From Stichopus chloronotus (taxonomy: Eukaryota; Echinodermata; Holothuroidea; Aspidochirotida; Stichopodidae): DNA of 64,000 nucleotides. Location: positions 1 through 64,000 of the forward strand of contig CM037835.1 in NCBI GenBank assembly GCA_021234535.1. The letters run 5' to 3'. Below the pieces are notes generated by a model. That model did no database searches. It was not told the origin of the DNA and saw only the letters and a list, made by a program, of their open reading frames with translations. Positions 22,261 through 35,154 of the stretch are shown here, piece after piece; the first letter of the stretch is position 1; each line of letters opens with the position of its first letter. The position numbers and the translations under genes are program-made.

Positions 22261-24335
22261 TAGAGAGTTTGGCCAACTGGTAGTGGGTTTGAATTGGTCG
22301 AGAGGGGACAACGCCCACTTTGGACCTAAATTTTGTTCAGTCTGTAGTTGATCTTCATTACAGATTGTACGCACACGTTATATCATGGAGCGTTGTACGG
22401 CGATGACGTTAGCGAGCCTTGGCTGAACCAAGAGGAAAAAGTGACGCACATAAAAAAAATACATGCACATACGTATGTGTGTTTCACAGATCGAAAAACA
22501 AAAGAAAATAATAGAAAACGTGCAGTTTTCACAGACAAATAAAAGAAGGACATAAATGTGTGCTTCTCACATATATTTTGCAGTGCCGCCTGTTGATGCA
22601 GAACGAACGGCTCGTTGTTGTTTGAGATTTCATCGTGAATGATATCGTCAGTCAATGAGATATCTGAAAACAAATGTTGAACAAAGCAGACGTATAAGGA
22701 ATCACTTGAAAGTTATGATGATATTTGTGTGCAACTTTCGAAAATGCCTTGTTGTCCTGCATGGAGATGCAGCAATCGGAGACAAAAAGGGGGTTGGTTG
22801 TATTGTTTCACAACAAAAATTGCAAAAGGAAACTATGGGAGCCAAAACTAGGAAGAACAAACTGGAAATCAAATGGAAACAACACGAGACTGTGAGGTAG
22901 GCCTTGGCTTATGTTAGACATCTAGCTATGGCCAAATTATAAGTCAAAATACTTTGCTAAATTTGGCATTTAAATTTAGGCACACCTGTGATTACGGCGT
23001 CGGTAAATCACGCTTCATCAAAAATATTACCAGAAGGCCTTTGTTAACTTGCACACTTACACTTACACAGACCTAGCTGCTCTTTGTACAAAAAATGATA
23101 TATACGCCAAAGTAGGTTAAACCTTTAAAACTTAACCATTGTCAAATTTACTAACTAGAAACATTACTCTTAAAATTGACAAGCTGATTTAGTCAAAGGG
23201 TAGACCTAGGCCGTACTTGCTTCGTGACTGTCTTGCAAGCGTAGGTAGTAGAAGTACAAACACACAAAAAAGGTCTGCTGTATAACTGCCCGAAATAGAC
23301 ATTATGTTTTGCTAAAGACCAGGTTAAAGGAAATGATGATGACGATGATGATGATGATGGTAAATGGCACTGTTTTGAAAAAAAAAAGTCACATATTCCA
23401 TGGCAAGTCCCAAATTGGCCACTGAGAAAAATCTTTGGATTGATATTAACACAAATACACACATATCACTCAGGTCTAACCTGTGCCAGCGCATGACACA
23501 TAGCGCATAAGTGCAATGAACTGCATGTACCACACGAATATCAACATGGGCAAAACATGCAAATAGATAAGCCTCCAAAGTATGAGATAAAGAAATTTGT
23601 ATGAAAGAACCAACGTACACAATGTACAGAACTAATGCGGAGGAAACAGTACTTCTATGATTTCTACTTACCGACAAATACAACAAGAGGGCAATCCACG
23701 GAGTTGCAGATCTCATCGCCAACATGCATTGACTAAAATACACCGCATGCACATAGGGATTTGTAAATAGTTTACTACAACCACATCACACAGAGACGTA
23801 GTTCGGGGAACTGGTTGTAAATGAGTGGCAAACATTCTTCAAGCATAAACTGGTGGTAAGCATCTCAGTACTGATATCTACTGTAAGGTAGCAAACTTAA
23901 TGTTATAGCCTGGTGCTACTAGGCTCAAATAACGATAACTAATGGCTCAAAAGTGTAATCTGTGCATATTACACTACATAACACAATTATAACATTGGGT
24001 TATTCCATGTAGGTTAGGCTAAGTGGTTACAGTTAGGGACAGGATATAAGAGCATCCCTCTATGGGTATTTGCACATAAGTCTCCTATTTACCTGTGCAG
24101 GGCCTGGTTCTGCTAAAATTCTTGTTTGACTTACAAAAATGTTCTCATAAAAGACATTATCCACAGGGGCCAGTTCTGCTAAAGATGTTTTGGCTAAAGT
24201 TAAAAAGGTGGTGTCTAGTATTGACCCAGATGCCGGCTCAAAGTTTGTTACCAAACAATCATACAGTTTCACCAGTTTACTATAAGAGTAATATACTGTA
24301 TCTTCATTATTGTGTTCATAGGAACAACCTTGCAA
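22261..24335. other. Intron 4 stretch, no supported gene
   Basis: A plus-strand frame at 22655-22900 (81 codons) and a minus-strand frame at 23324-23752 (142 codons, ending in His encoded by a GAT/ATC microsatellite at 23335-23360) are the longest. Neither shows a family motif. Confidence 0.45.
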
Positions 24336-24339
24336 AATT

Positions 24340-25790
24340 TTGTGTATAATGCTTAATTAGCTCTCAAGATATGGTGGAAATACAAATTTTGGGGCAAAAT
24401 TGGTTTTTTTCTAAAAAAATCAGCAAATTTTACTCTCTTTAATACAAAAGTGATATACCTTGAATATTACATTCTCAAGTAAGTCCTTGCAAAATTTTGC
24501 ATTAAATGCTCAAACACATCTCGATCAAGATATGCTGGAAATACCAATTTTGGGACAAAATTGGCTTTTTTCCTAAAAAATCAGCAAAATTCACTGGATT
24601 TATCATTACAGTAATATTATATTGAACAATGTGTTTTCACGTAAATCCTTACAAAGCTTTACGATAATAGGTCTGATAGTTCTCAAGATATGCTGGAAAT
24701 ACAAATTTGGGGGCAAAATTGGCTTTTTTTCTCAAAAATCAGCAAAATTCCCTGGATTTATCATTATAGTAATATTATGTTGAACAATGTGTTCTCAGGT
24801 AAGTACTTACAAAATTTGAGATAATTGGTGTAATAGTTCTCAATTTTGGGGCAAAACTGGCCTTTTTTTTTAAAAAATCAGCAAATTTCACTCTCTTTAC
24901 TACAAAAGTGATATACCTTGAATATTTCATTCTCATGTAAATTTTTGCAAACTTTTACATTAAATGCTCAAATACTTCTCAAGATATGCTGGAAATACTA
25001 ATTTTGGGGCAAAATTCCCTTTTTTCTCAATAATCAGCAAATTTCACTCTCTTTACTTCAAAAGTGATCTACCTTGAATATTTCATTCTCATGTAAGTCC
25101 TTGCAAAATTTTGCATTAAATGCTCAAATATTTCTCAAGATATGCTGGAAATACCAATTTTGGGGCAAAATTGGCTTTTTTTCTCAAAAACCAGAAAATT
25201 TGACTCAATTTACCATTACAGCAATATTATGTTGAACAATGTGTTCTCAGGTAAATACTTACAAAACAGTACGTTAATTGATCTAATAGTTCTCAAGATA
25301 TGCTGGAAATACAAATTTTGGGGCAAAATTGGCTTTTTTTCTCAAAAACCAGAAAATTTGACTCGATTTACCATTACAGCAATATTATGTTGAACAATGT
25401 GTCTCAGGTAAGTACTTACAAAACAGTGAGTTAATTGATCTAATAGTTCTCAAGATATGCTGGAAATACAAATTTTGGGGCAAAACTGGCTTTTTTTCTA
25501 AAAAGTCAGCAAATTTCACTCTTTTTACTACAAAAGTGATATACCTTGAATATTTCATTCTCAGGTATGTTTTTGCAAAATTTTGCATTAAATACTCAAA
25601 TACTTCTCAAGATATGCTGGAAATACCAATTTTGGGGCAAAATTGGCTTTTTTTCTAAAAAATCAGCAAATTTGACTCGATTTACCATACAACTAATACA
25701 TCTCGCACATATTGGCATCATGCACAACCCTACCAAATTTCAACTTAATCGCGCGTACGCTTTTCAAACTATTCAGGAAAAACCACAATT
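24340..25790 (+). repeat. Satellite family 3, ~156-bp unit
   Basis: About nine tandem units carry TCTCAAGATATGCTGGAAAT, AATTTTGGGGCAAAATTGGC, AAAATCAGCAAATTTCACTC and TTCATTCTCATGTAAGTCCT. The landmark CAAGATATGCTGG recurs near 24526, 24685, 24978, 25137, 25295, 25451 and 25609. Two subtypes alternate: one with TCACTCTCTTTACTACAAAA and one with GATTTACCATTACAGCAATA. Confidence 0.92.
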
Positions 25791-25802
25791 TTGACAGGTC
25801 CG

Positions 25803-25875
25803 GACGCACACACACACACCCACACACACACATACCCACCCACACGCACACACACACACACGCACACACGCATTG
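25803..25875. repeat. (CA)n microsatellite
   Basis: CACACACA interrupted by CCCAC, CGC and TAC. It joins the satellite-3 array to a unique flank. Confidence 0.9.
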
Positions 25876-26090
25876 GCACGGACACGTTTTCATTTATACC
25901 ACCCAACAGGTCCCCCCTGTACCCATGGCTACTTTACCATGGGGTACCCCTTGGGTGTCGCTACTCACCCACTCCAAGTGTTTCCATGGCAACCATTCTC
26001 CCATGGGTGCACAGTACAATATATAGCTCCACTAGCCAAGTGACTACAATATCTCATCTAGCCCCTATAGGGCGATGAGATAATAAATAG
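25876..26090 (+). repeat. Terminal segment of the satellite-3 element
   Basis: GGCACGGACACGTTTTCAT and GGCGATGAGATAATAA near 26061-26083 recur in inverse orientation at 55815-55885, next to an inverted satellite-3 block. This suggests a composite element: end segment, CA tract, then ~156-bp tandem units. Confidence 0.65.
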
Positions 26091-26835
26091 GATACAATCG
26101 CAGCGGAGATACACCGAGGAATACCTGCGTCCTTATGTATACAAAGAACAGTAAACAAACCGAACAATAGTGGCATATGCAGTATATGTATAGTACAGTT
26201 CTACGAAACAAATATGTTTACATCATTCCTAAACAATAGGGCTAGTCCACTTATCAGACGGTACCATTGAAAAACCAAAAACAACTTAGTTATGTTAATC
26301 CAAACTGCAGCAAAGACTGACCTCAGGTATTAAATTATTTTCATGAATACAAATTCATCTAGGATGGTTTTCCCTTGCTCTGAGTCCGATGCTACAACTT
26401 GTGGACTATGGTTCACTTCATTATTTATCTTTTATATCATATGGGTCAATAAAAGTAGCCTACATTCAGTAGTGTCTCCCATTGTACACCTAAAAATAGT
26501 GTGGAGAATGTTCTCCATATATAACAGTGTTACGACAAACAGCAACTCGACAACTCCAAGAATTTGAGACCAAGCTCAATCATATTGGCTCATAGTCACA
26601 GGGGATGGGTTGAAAGAACTCTACGGCACTCCTAAATGTTCTACTTTAAATGACCTTATCTCTTAGATCCTCTTAGACCTACTCATAGGCAGAGTACGTA
26701 CACACATGAAACTGAACACATTCATAGACATTTTTTGCAAATTTACTCTCATTTAAAGATCTTTGAGAAATTGACACTGCTTACTCTGACATTTGCATGC
26801 ACTGTACATTCCTAGATTGTAGGTGTATCTCATTG
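26091..26835. other. Intron 4 stretch, no gene
   Basis: No recognisable coding or repeat content was found. Confidence 0.5.
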
Positions 26836-27215
26836 AGTATACAAAGTTCTATTGTCTTTGGTGAAGGTCAAAGTTCATTTGCATTCAACAGGGTCACAGT
26901 ATGGAATTCTTGTAAACATGCTTTCTCAAGAAGGGAAGCTAGGACAGATGTCATTTTCAATAATTAGTTGTACTTCATTGAGCACAAGATCCAATTGGTC
27001 TTTAATGGAGGTAAAAGGTCATTCAGTTTCAACAAGGGTCAAAGTGTGAACATGATCTCAAGAAAGGAAGCTTGTGCAGATCTCATATTTCATATAAAGC
27101 ATACGTAGCTATGTGACACATACTAATGCTATTATGTCAGATTCAGAAAAAAAATTCTCTTAAACAGAGCATCAAAACCACAATGCATTTCTGCATTCTG
27201 GTTGATATTACCATT
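26836..27215 (+). repeat. Satellite-1 element, short copy with conserved tail
   Basis: About two units (TCTCAAGAAGGGAAGCTAGG and similar). A tail CATACTAATGCTATT...CAGATTCAGAAAAAAA, then CATCAAAACCACAATGCATT and TCTGCATTCTGGTT, is almost identical to the tail at 58861-58945. Confidence 0.82.
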
Positions 27216-27604
27216 TGTAGAAACCTTTCCAGTAATCTGAATACTTCTTTAATTACATCTATGTACAGAAACCCCACCCATACCGGCTTTTCATATAATT
27301 GGAAATCCTGACACCAAGCAAGTATAAAACCAGTGTTATCAAGCTAGGCCCTCCATTGTAGAGCCAGACGTATTTGTTCTACTGACGCACTTTTCCATAA
27401 AGAAGTTAGCTATATCCATAATTGCATCCTTTTTAATGCTTAACCTCTTAGACTCATCAAGAGCTTTGAGAGATATACTTGTAATTTAAGATCTAGATTA
27501 CAAATGGGTCCCATTCTTTGTATTGTGAACAGAAACAATTACTTATCTAAATTTTATCTGAAGTTACCATACTGTGGTAATATAACGCAATTGCTAGATC
27601 TATT

Positions 27605-28015
27605 TCTAAGACTTTAAAACATTTTATTAATGCAGATAATGTTTAATTAACTACAGATTTCTTTCAGATGTTGTGAAATTGGTTCATTTTTCAAGGTTAA
27701 GGATAAAACTCCTGACCTCAAAAATAGTGGTTGTACATATTATATTACTTGTGGTGACAAAACTTGTGGGATAGTTACATTCTAGAATCCAAACTCAAGC
27801 TTTGTGACAGATTTAAAAAGCATGTGAATGCTGACAATTTTAAAGAATTCAGTTCCGTACACGATCACTGTAAAAAGTGGTCCCATAAACTTCCAAGCCC
27901 AGCTGATATTAAAGTTCTCCATGTAGAGAGCTCCTCGCACAAACATATAAACGTAAATCATGGAGTCTCTTTTCATGAAGATTTAACAACCAACCCTAAA
28001 TAGAAATGCTTAGAG
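27605..28015 (+). pseudogene. Penelope-like GIY-YIG endonuclease fragment, copy 2
   Basis: Second copy of the 18180-18575 sequence. It reads KVKDKTPDLKNSGCTYYIT, then CGDKTCG, then a shifted frame ESKLKLCDRFKKHVNA near 27786-27833, SSVHDHCKKWSHKLPSPADI near 27852-27911 and KVLHVESSSHK. This preserves the zinc-like C-x-x-x-x-C, the Arg of the L-x-x-RF motif and the H-x-H-C spacing of retroelement GIY-YIG domains. Frameshifts flank both ends, and the last LNRD segment is decayed to TTNPK. Confidence 0.7.
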
Positions 28016-29485
28016 TTTTTATCTTCAACTGTTCTAATCTGGTATCACTTACTAAGTTCTGTAACAGCTGTTATTTTAATGCATATTTTAACGCAACTTG
28101 TACTTTAACTCAACTGACGATAGAGTGGAGTCCAATGGTGGACCTGAGCTTAAAATACAACATGAATAAATGAAATCAGAAGTTTTGACTCATACTGTGA
28201 ATTACTTCTAGTTAATTTCGTACAGCACACAAGGTACTGCACTCTTCAGGTGATATGACAGTGAAAAAACACTACAAACGCCTGTGGTATAGAACATGGC
28301 AAGGATTTTGTAAAACAGGTACACAACCAAGTAACTTCAACCTCACTGAGGCTCCTGTTACCAGTTGATATTTTGTAAATCAACACTGTGGATGCCAGCT
28401 TGATGATGAGTTGATCATCATCAGATTGAGAGCGCAGCATCACATCGGAATGCGAGTATCATCTGATCAAGAAAACTAACACAATCTCATAGGATGTAAA
28501 TCACAAGCACATTATCGCATGTAAACACAGGGATAGAAGGGGTCCAAAAAGTTTGTAAACAATCGTTGTTACAGTATTATTGCAATCATTATTACATTAT
28601 TTCAGTGGGATACTGTTACCTAAATACTAGCAACCACAATAACTATAATTGTGAGTTGATATAGAGTAATTGATTGTTGATCACAGCATTACTGTCATGT
28701 CATTACCAAAAAGTAATGCTGTGACATATCTCTAACTTGTATAATTAATTTACAATGAAAGGCAGCATGGAAGTTGTAGCCCTGAGTGAGTGTGATTGCA
28801 TTGTATAAAATATGCCATTTCAATATGTGTATCTTACATAAAATTAAAAATTAGCATATTTAGGGTAAATCTGTGAAATAATGACATTAGTTTGCCATTG
28901 GAGTGGAAGGCATTGCTGAAATCATAATTTGATCCTGTATGTGGTAAGTGATGTATATGATAGGTACACAATGATACAGATACAGTAAGCATGAAAGGGA
29001 AAATCTTCTTGCAGTCGTTGCTAAAAAGCTTTTTACTATGCCATGTTTTGTGAATATATTGATATTTCTGTTAAATTATGCATAAAAGATTAATGATTTT
29101 TTTGGCAAAAGATCATTAGCACTAGGAAATGTCCACTATTGTGTGAAATTGCCCATATTTTTTTCTGGCTTTAAACACACAGTAGGTTTTCATTTTGATG
29201 CATGTAGAGCAGTGCATTAAATGCTTGCAAAATATGTTGAGAGAATTAAATTTCTGTCTCTAGAGTAAGGATGTTTAATATTAGTTGCTAGTAAATGTAA
29301 TCAATTCAGTGTAGTAAATTAATATAGCTAAAATTGTGTTGCAGTTCATGTCCTTGTTACCAGCTCTAGCTACAGTAGTTGTTGGTGTTTTAGTGTTATG
29401 TTTCATGGCCTCTTTTAGTATGAAATTGAGTGGTTTCACTTTGTTGTAAAATGCTGTGGTTTGTTTTTAGTTTAATCATATACAG
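28016..29485. other. Intron 4 end, no gene
   Basis: AT-rich with no recognisable element. Confidence 0.5.
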
Positions 29486-29489
29486 TGCT

Positions 29490-29655
29490 GCACAAGCTGT
29501 TTTATGCTGCTCTACAACATGCTATTTTATACACTGCTTAACATGCTGTTTATTTGTTGTTTTATGTGCTGTTTTAAATGCTGCTTTTCATGCTTTCCAT
29601 ATGTTGTTTTATATGCTGATTCATATGCTATTTCACATGCTCTTTATATGCCCCA
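29490..29655 (+). repeat. Degenerate ATGCTGTTTTAT minisatellite abutting an acceptor
   Basis: Irregular repeats of ATGCTGTTTTAT and ATGCTATTTCAC, about 16-22 bases apart, run up to the CCCCATAG acceptor of exon 5. The repeats supply a T-rich, CTG-containing tract just where the polypyrimidine and branch-site region lies. Confidence 0.7.
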
Positions 29656-29658
29656 TAG

Positions 29659-29816
29659 GACACCATGAGTGGACTCTTCATAAACATGTCTTAGCTCATT
29701 CTGTCGAGGAAGACAGAGCAAAGACTGGATCTCATAGACAGTATCCAATCTATCACATATCAACTCATGTCCAGAGGAAGTCTACTTATTACTTATGGAA
29801 CATAGCCCTTGTCATT
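29659..29816 (+). CDS. Channel exon 5: end of extracellular domain and start of M1
   Basis: 158 bases, entering in phase 1 and leaving in phase 0 at the donor GTCATT/GTAAGT. It encodes HHEWTLHKHVLAHSVEED, then QYPIYHISTHVQRKSTYYLW and NIALVI. Y-x-I-x-x-x-V-x-R-K-x-x-YYLWN is the beta10-to-M1 junction of pentameric channels, and the basic R-K pair sits just before the membrane as in the family. M1 continues into exon 6. Confidence 0.92.
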
Positions 29817-30585
29817 GTAAGTACATTAGTTAGGATAGGTAGATAAGGAATATGTTCTCATGATTAGCTTCCAGATACATTTTAACAGTATCAACTAAAT
29901 AAATCAGCCTTCAAGATGTGAATGTTTATCACATTCTTCTTCACTTAATTTTCAAATTGAAAACTATACAGTCAATAAATTATTGAAACAGATTGCTAGC
30001 TTAAGAATGATTTACGTTCCAAACTTTTGTGCATTAAAGGGGCTTATTGAGTTGATATACTTTATTTTGTGGCAAGCTTGAAAGAAACCATTACATATCA
30101 GTAGTTCCAATTAGCTTCATTAGTCACGTATCTATTCTGAGTATGAAAGCAGGAACCTGTCTAGTTGGTCATAAGAACAGGTACCTTGTCATATTATAAT
30201 TTAAAAGTATGTAAATTCTATTATTTAAAAGTACGTCATTTTCACTCACAAAACAAGTTGAAAATGTTTCCCCACAGTCACATGCAACAAGTTCATGTTT
30301 CACCCTGACATTTCTGATAGAAAAGTTTCCAGTTGGGTTCTGTGTCACCCTGTTGAGATAGATTTCGAGTCATATAGTGACTCAGAAAATGAGAAGAGGA
30401 ATGGTCTTTGAGTGGGACCTGTGATTTAGGAAGAACCTATACAAATAAGATTTAGACACTGTCTTTTGCAAATTTGCATTATAAAAAGAAGAAAAAGAAG
30501 TTGATGAACTATTTTTCTTTTAATTATTTACAGTGTAACTTTTTTATCCCTTGCTGAAGGCAAGCAAGGAATCTGTATGATGGTG
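29817..30585. other. Intron 5, first part, no gene
   Basis: No recognisable feature apart from AT-rich stretches. Confidence 0.5.
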
Positions 30586-30589
30586 ATGG

Positions 30590-32300
30590 TTTGTGAGTAT
30601 GTGTGCATGTGCATGTGTGTGTGGCACCTTGGCTTGTAGACACGATATCTCAAGAAGTGACTTGAACTTCAAAGTTGGTGTGTAGGTACAGTATTCCATA
30701 GAGTAGAAGGTCCCTATTCTTTTTTCAGGTACAGTAGGTCATTTGAACTCACCAGCAGGGATAGTCTGAAAACTAAGGGGAATACCTCAGCAACTGAGTT
30801 GCTGGAACCTCCCGATCCTAAACCATTGGTAGTCCTTGATAAGTAGATGATCTCTGTCAAGTTTTGATAAGGTCAAAGGTCACATGAGGTCGGTTGAAGA
30901 CAGAGCTTGAAAATCTTGTAAACACGGTATCTCAATGAGGGAAAGTTACTTGAACTTGAAAGTTGGTATGTATGTAGTCCATTGTGAGTAGATAATTCCA
31001 ATTTTTTTCCAGGTAGGGCAAAGGTCATTTGAAATCACCAGAGGGGAAAGTCTGAAAACCTATAAAGGAGGATATCTCAGCAATTGAAAAGTTACTGGAA
31101 CTTCAAATGTAAAGTATTGGTTGTATTTGATACATAGATGATCTCTGTCAAGTTTTGGTGAGGTCAAAGATCACATAGGGTTAGTAGAGGACATAGCTGA
31201 AAACCTTGTAAGCACAATATCTCAATGAGGGAAAGGTGCCTCAACTTCAAAGATGGAATGTAGGTAGTCCATTGTGAGTAGATGATACCTATTCTTTTCC
31301 AGGTAGGTCAAAGGTCATTTGAGGTCACAAGAGAAGAAAACCTCTTAAGTAAGCTATCTCAGCTGATAAAAGTTGCTGGAACTTCAAACTCTTAAACCTT
31401 AGTTGGTCTTGATGATTAGATGATCTCTGTTAGGTGCTAGGAGGTCAGAGGTCACACAAAGTCAGTAGAGGTCATAGTTTAGAAACCTCGTAAACACATC
31501 TCCAGAATGACAAGTTGCTTGAACTTCAAACTTCATGTATAGTTTGGCCATTCTGAGTAGATGATCCCCATTGTATTTTCATGGAGGTCAAAGTTCATTT
31601 GAGGTCACCAGCAGTCGAGTTTGAAGACTTTGTCAAGATGATAATATCAGTGACTGATTTGTTACAGACATGGTATCTCAAGGAGGGTAAGGTGAGTGAA
31701 CTTCAATATCAGTATGTTCGTTGAATCTTTTCATCATCTTTATCATAAATATTGGCAAGGAATGACAAAGTCCTTTGACTTTCTGGTTTTGAGTGTTAAG
31801 TTGAAACATGAGGCACTACATTTTTGTGAAAAATACATTCTGCAGTGGAATGAAAGTTATATTTTAATTCTGTAGTTAAATGGTTAACACAATAACTCAA
31901 GGTAGAAAGTTTGGACAAGTTTTGTATTTGATATGTGGATATATGATAGTGAGAAGATGAAGTTGATGTGTTTTGATGGAGGTCAAAGGCCATCTGGGGT
32001 CATGTTACGTCAAAAACACTTAAAACTAGCTACCTCAATATCTGAAGATAGGAAACTTGGATAAATTCCATATGTGGCTTGTGGAGGCATTATGGTAAGA
32101 AGATAAATCCTGTCGTTTTTGGTGAAAGTGAGTGCTCATTTTGAGTCACCAGGGTTCACATGCTGAAAACGTCTTAACACACTATCTCAAGGTAGGAACT
32201 TTTGATTCCTTAATATTTGGGTGCAGTATGCTCAGAACATAAATCCTGTGCATCTCAAATGTCATCTGGGTCCAGTGGCTTTCAAATACTGAAAATGATG
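30590..32300 (+). repeat. Satellite family 1 array (variant as at 12.1 kb), TG-rich head
   Basis: A head GTGTGCATGTGCATGTGTGTG and ACACGATATCTCAAGAAGTG open the array. Four ~290-bp units like those at 12085-13075 follow (AATATCTCAGCAACTG, GATGATCTCTGTCAAGTTTT), then more diverged copies to about 32300. AGGTCAAAGGTCA occurs near 30865 and 31303. Confidence 0.87.
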
Positions 32301-32405
32301 TTAAGATAATAGTTCAAGGTAAACACTAACATTAGAAACACTACCATTAGAAACTTCTAAGAGGGTATAGCCTCTATACTGTACAGGCATGAGTTTCATA
32401 GATAC

Positions 32406-35146
32406 TAGGGTTGGGTGGTACCAGGAAAATTAGTGCCGCCGGTATTCGCAGCGCATCAGTACCTGCTAAAAACAAAAGGTTCTCTGTCTTGTTGAACATG
32501 ATAAAAACAACAGGTTTTGAGCCCTATATACTTTGGTGGTAATGCAGTAACTTGTATTCATGTCTTCATGTAAATTCATTGACAAAAACTAAGCTTATAA
32601 ACACAAACAACGCAACTTTCATGATGCAAGCAGACAACTGTATGTGCATGGTATACTGTAGTACTGTTGTTCGAATTGAGCAAATCACTGTACTATTTCG
32701 ATGGGAAATTTTCACCTGTTGATCACCTCCTCAGTTCCAAGCTGAACATGCTCTCTATCCCTGCCCTAAAGACCTGTTTCAAATGACTGACAGCCTTGAA
32801 GTGAAAGGTATTGTGTACAAGTTTGCAGATCGATTCGTAGACTTTATTTCCCGCGATTCTCAACCGCCAATCAGGAGTTTTAAATGCTAGTTGCAGGCAG
32901 GACTTACGTTCATAATTAGTTTCAAGGCAGGAACGTTGCTTATAATCATGAATCCCGGAAATTCCCAATCCAGCTTATGCAGTGATGGGAATGAAATTTT
33001 CATTAGTAATGGCGTCAATTCAGTAAAGTAAAAATGTCCCCGTTTGTCGCAATTCATAGCATAATTAGTGCTAGAAATCTTCTTTTCCACCAGGTGTGCC
33101 TGCCTGCCTATTGCTGTAATCATTGTTGCCAGTTTGGCATTTTAAACACCAAAACAGGCAAATGTGGTTTATTTTTGACCTTTGTGGGCCAGTAAAAATT
33201 AAAAGTGCACTCATTTTGGCACTTTGGGGGGCGTAATTGAACAAGTATGTAACACCGGCTTTATCGCGAAATTTCAAGAACGTTTTCCCCGATTCAGTAG
33301 TCACCTGAGTAGGACGGTCATGGGTTTACTATTTACTCTCCACTTGTAGCAACATAGATTGAGTATGTTATGATGTATATCATACTGCAGTGTGTTTAAA
33401 ATGTCGACAAGTGTTACACTGTAACAAAAGACAGGGTCAAGTGTCCTCAAGTAGGAGCTAGTTGTGCTTGGAATTTTTTTTTTTTTTTCATCCCAGGTGA
33501 TTTGGCGGGAAATTTGGCAGATTACCCCACAAACAAACTGGTAACCTTGTTTATAGTCATTATAAGCCCATCGGTTGAGTAATGAATGAAACTAAATTAC
33601 ATTGGATAGCTGTAGCAGCAGGATAACCTAAAAAAGTTATGCCAAAGACTTTGGAAGCTGTTAATGTTAATATTTTAGAACACAAAATTGCTCATATCTT
33701 GAAAACGGAAGGAGATAGGACTTTTTTCTTTCGTTGAGGAAGTTTAAAAAAGTATTTTGAGTACGATCTTTCTATCTGTGCAATTTCTGTGTTAATCGGA
33801 GTTAACCTGACAGAGTTATGATGATGTGTACTAGTTACACGAAATTCCCTTAGAACACATTTCTGATGCAAAATTTTTTCACTGGGATTGTCCTAAATGG
33901 GTCATCAAGGTTATTATAATAATGAACATGGTTTTGTATAGACCGATCAGCAGCAGTTCATCTATATAAATGTCATCGACATTGTGCTCAAATACTGTAA
34001 AAAGCAAATTTAAACATGTCAAACTTTTTGTTTTCGTTTTTTTTTTTCCAAGTATTCCCAAGTAACCTGATTTCAATAAAATTAGGCCCACATATCATGT
34101 TTGAACATCTATAGCCTACATACGATAGTAAATATCATTTATATGCATCCCCAACAGCAACTCGTAGTCACAATCCATCTGAAAGTCATAAAATGCGTCT
34201 TGAATAAGACGAAGGGCAGCTGCAAAGAAACAGCTTATCTTTGTTGTTGCTTTTTCTTTTTGTTGCTTCATCATCGCTATTAATTGGTACAGACTCAGAT
34301 ATAACCAGCAAAATGAGGATAGCGTTTGTGGCGACTTAGGAACTTGAGTCAAGGTTTTCAAACCAATACGTTCGACAAGTAGAGAAGAAAAAAACACAAG
34401 GCAAACGTAGTCCAAAGTGGTGAGTGAACCTGTAACACTATCATCGCAAGTCCGCTGGAGTAACTGCATGAGCCACTTCATACGTAGATGATAACATGGG
34501 GCTAAAGAAATATTACAAAGAAAGGCATCCAGGAGGCATGCAAAAAAAAAAAAATCACCGCTGGAATTATGCCTTAAAGTAACTTTTTCTCTTTCGACTT
34601 CTACATAGCTGAGTTGTTCTTCTTCAGTTCACTTTTGTTTTGTTTGTTTCGTATGACACGCGGATGCTTTATTCGTCGTTTACAATAGGTGAGTGTTAAC
34701 AAAATAGGCAATATGTGTAGGCCTAGCCTGCATGGTTTGCATGATTTTACCAACGTTAGGGAAGATAGCTGCCTCATTAAACATAAGACAGGAACCGCCA
34801 CTGTGTACTAGGTTAACTACAATCATTACGGTGATGAATACATTAACTTTCGGAAGCCTTGAAGTTTGTTTTTGTGAGATGTGAAATGAGCAGTTTTAAA
34901 ATGGATCTGGCAGTTGTTTTTGGTCAATTTTGATGTTGATATATACGTATTGAGGCTACATTAAAAAAAAACAAATTTTTGTTACTTTGTTGGAGGCGGT
35001 ACCACCGTCACCAAGAATTTTCCCTGTTACTGCGAAGTATTCAAAAGTACTGGTTCTCGAGTAATCAGATTTTACTTCCGGTACTATGAATACTGGTACT
35101 GCAAATAGCGGTACTGACTTGGATACCGGGATACCGCCCAACCCTA
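32406..35146. mobile_element. hAT-family DNA transposon, non-autonomous or decayed
   Basis: The element starts TAGGGTTGGGTGGTACC and ends GGATACCGCCCAACCCTA, an inverted terminal pair of the form common in hAT elements. It is flanked on both sides by the perfect 8-bp duplication ATAGATAC (32398-32405 and 35147-35154). The GGTACTG/GGTATTC-like motifs just inside each end look like the subterminal transposase-binding repeats of this superfamily. The longest internal frames, all minus strand and 60-121 codons, show no hAT dimerisation or BED-finger motif that I can recognise. It lies in intron 5 of the channel gene. Confidence 0.88.
34015..34310 (-). repeat. Internal segment of the hAT element shared with 11464-11730
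   Basis: The minus strand aligns by eye with 11464-11730 and encodes RLIQDAFYDFQMDCDYELLL, matching the YD-x-x-MD-x-DYEL residues of the other copy. It may be a relic of coding sequence carried by a related autonomous element. Confidence 0.6.
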
Positions 35147-35154
35147 ATAGATAC

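Noticed and set aside
23324..23752. 142-codon minus-strand frame with hydrophobic stretches
   Set aside because: It ends in a histidine run from an ATC microsatellite, has no conserved membrane-protein motif, and no splice context.
25693..26078. Threonine/histidine-rich frames on both strands
   Set aside because: They arise from the CA microsatellite at 25803-25875.
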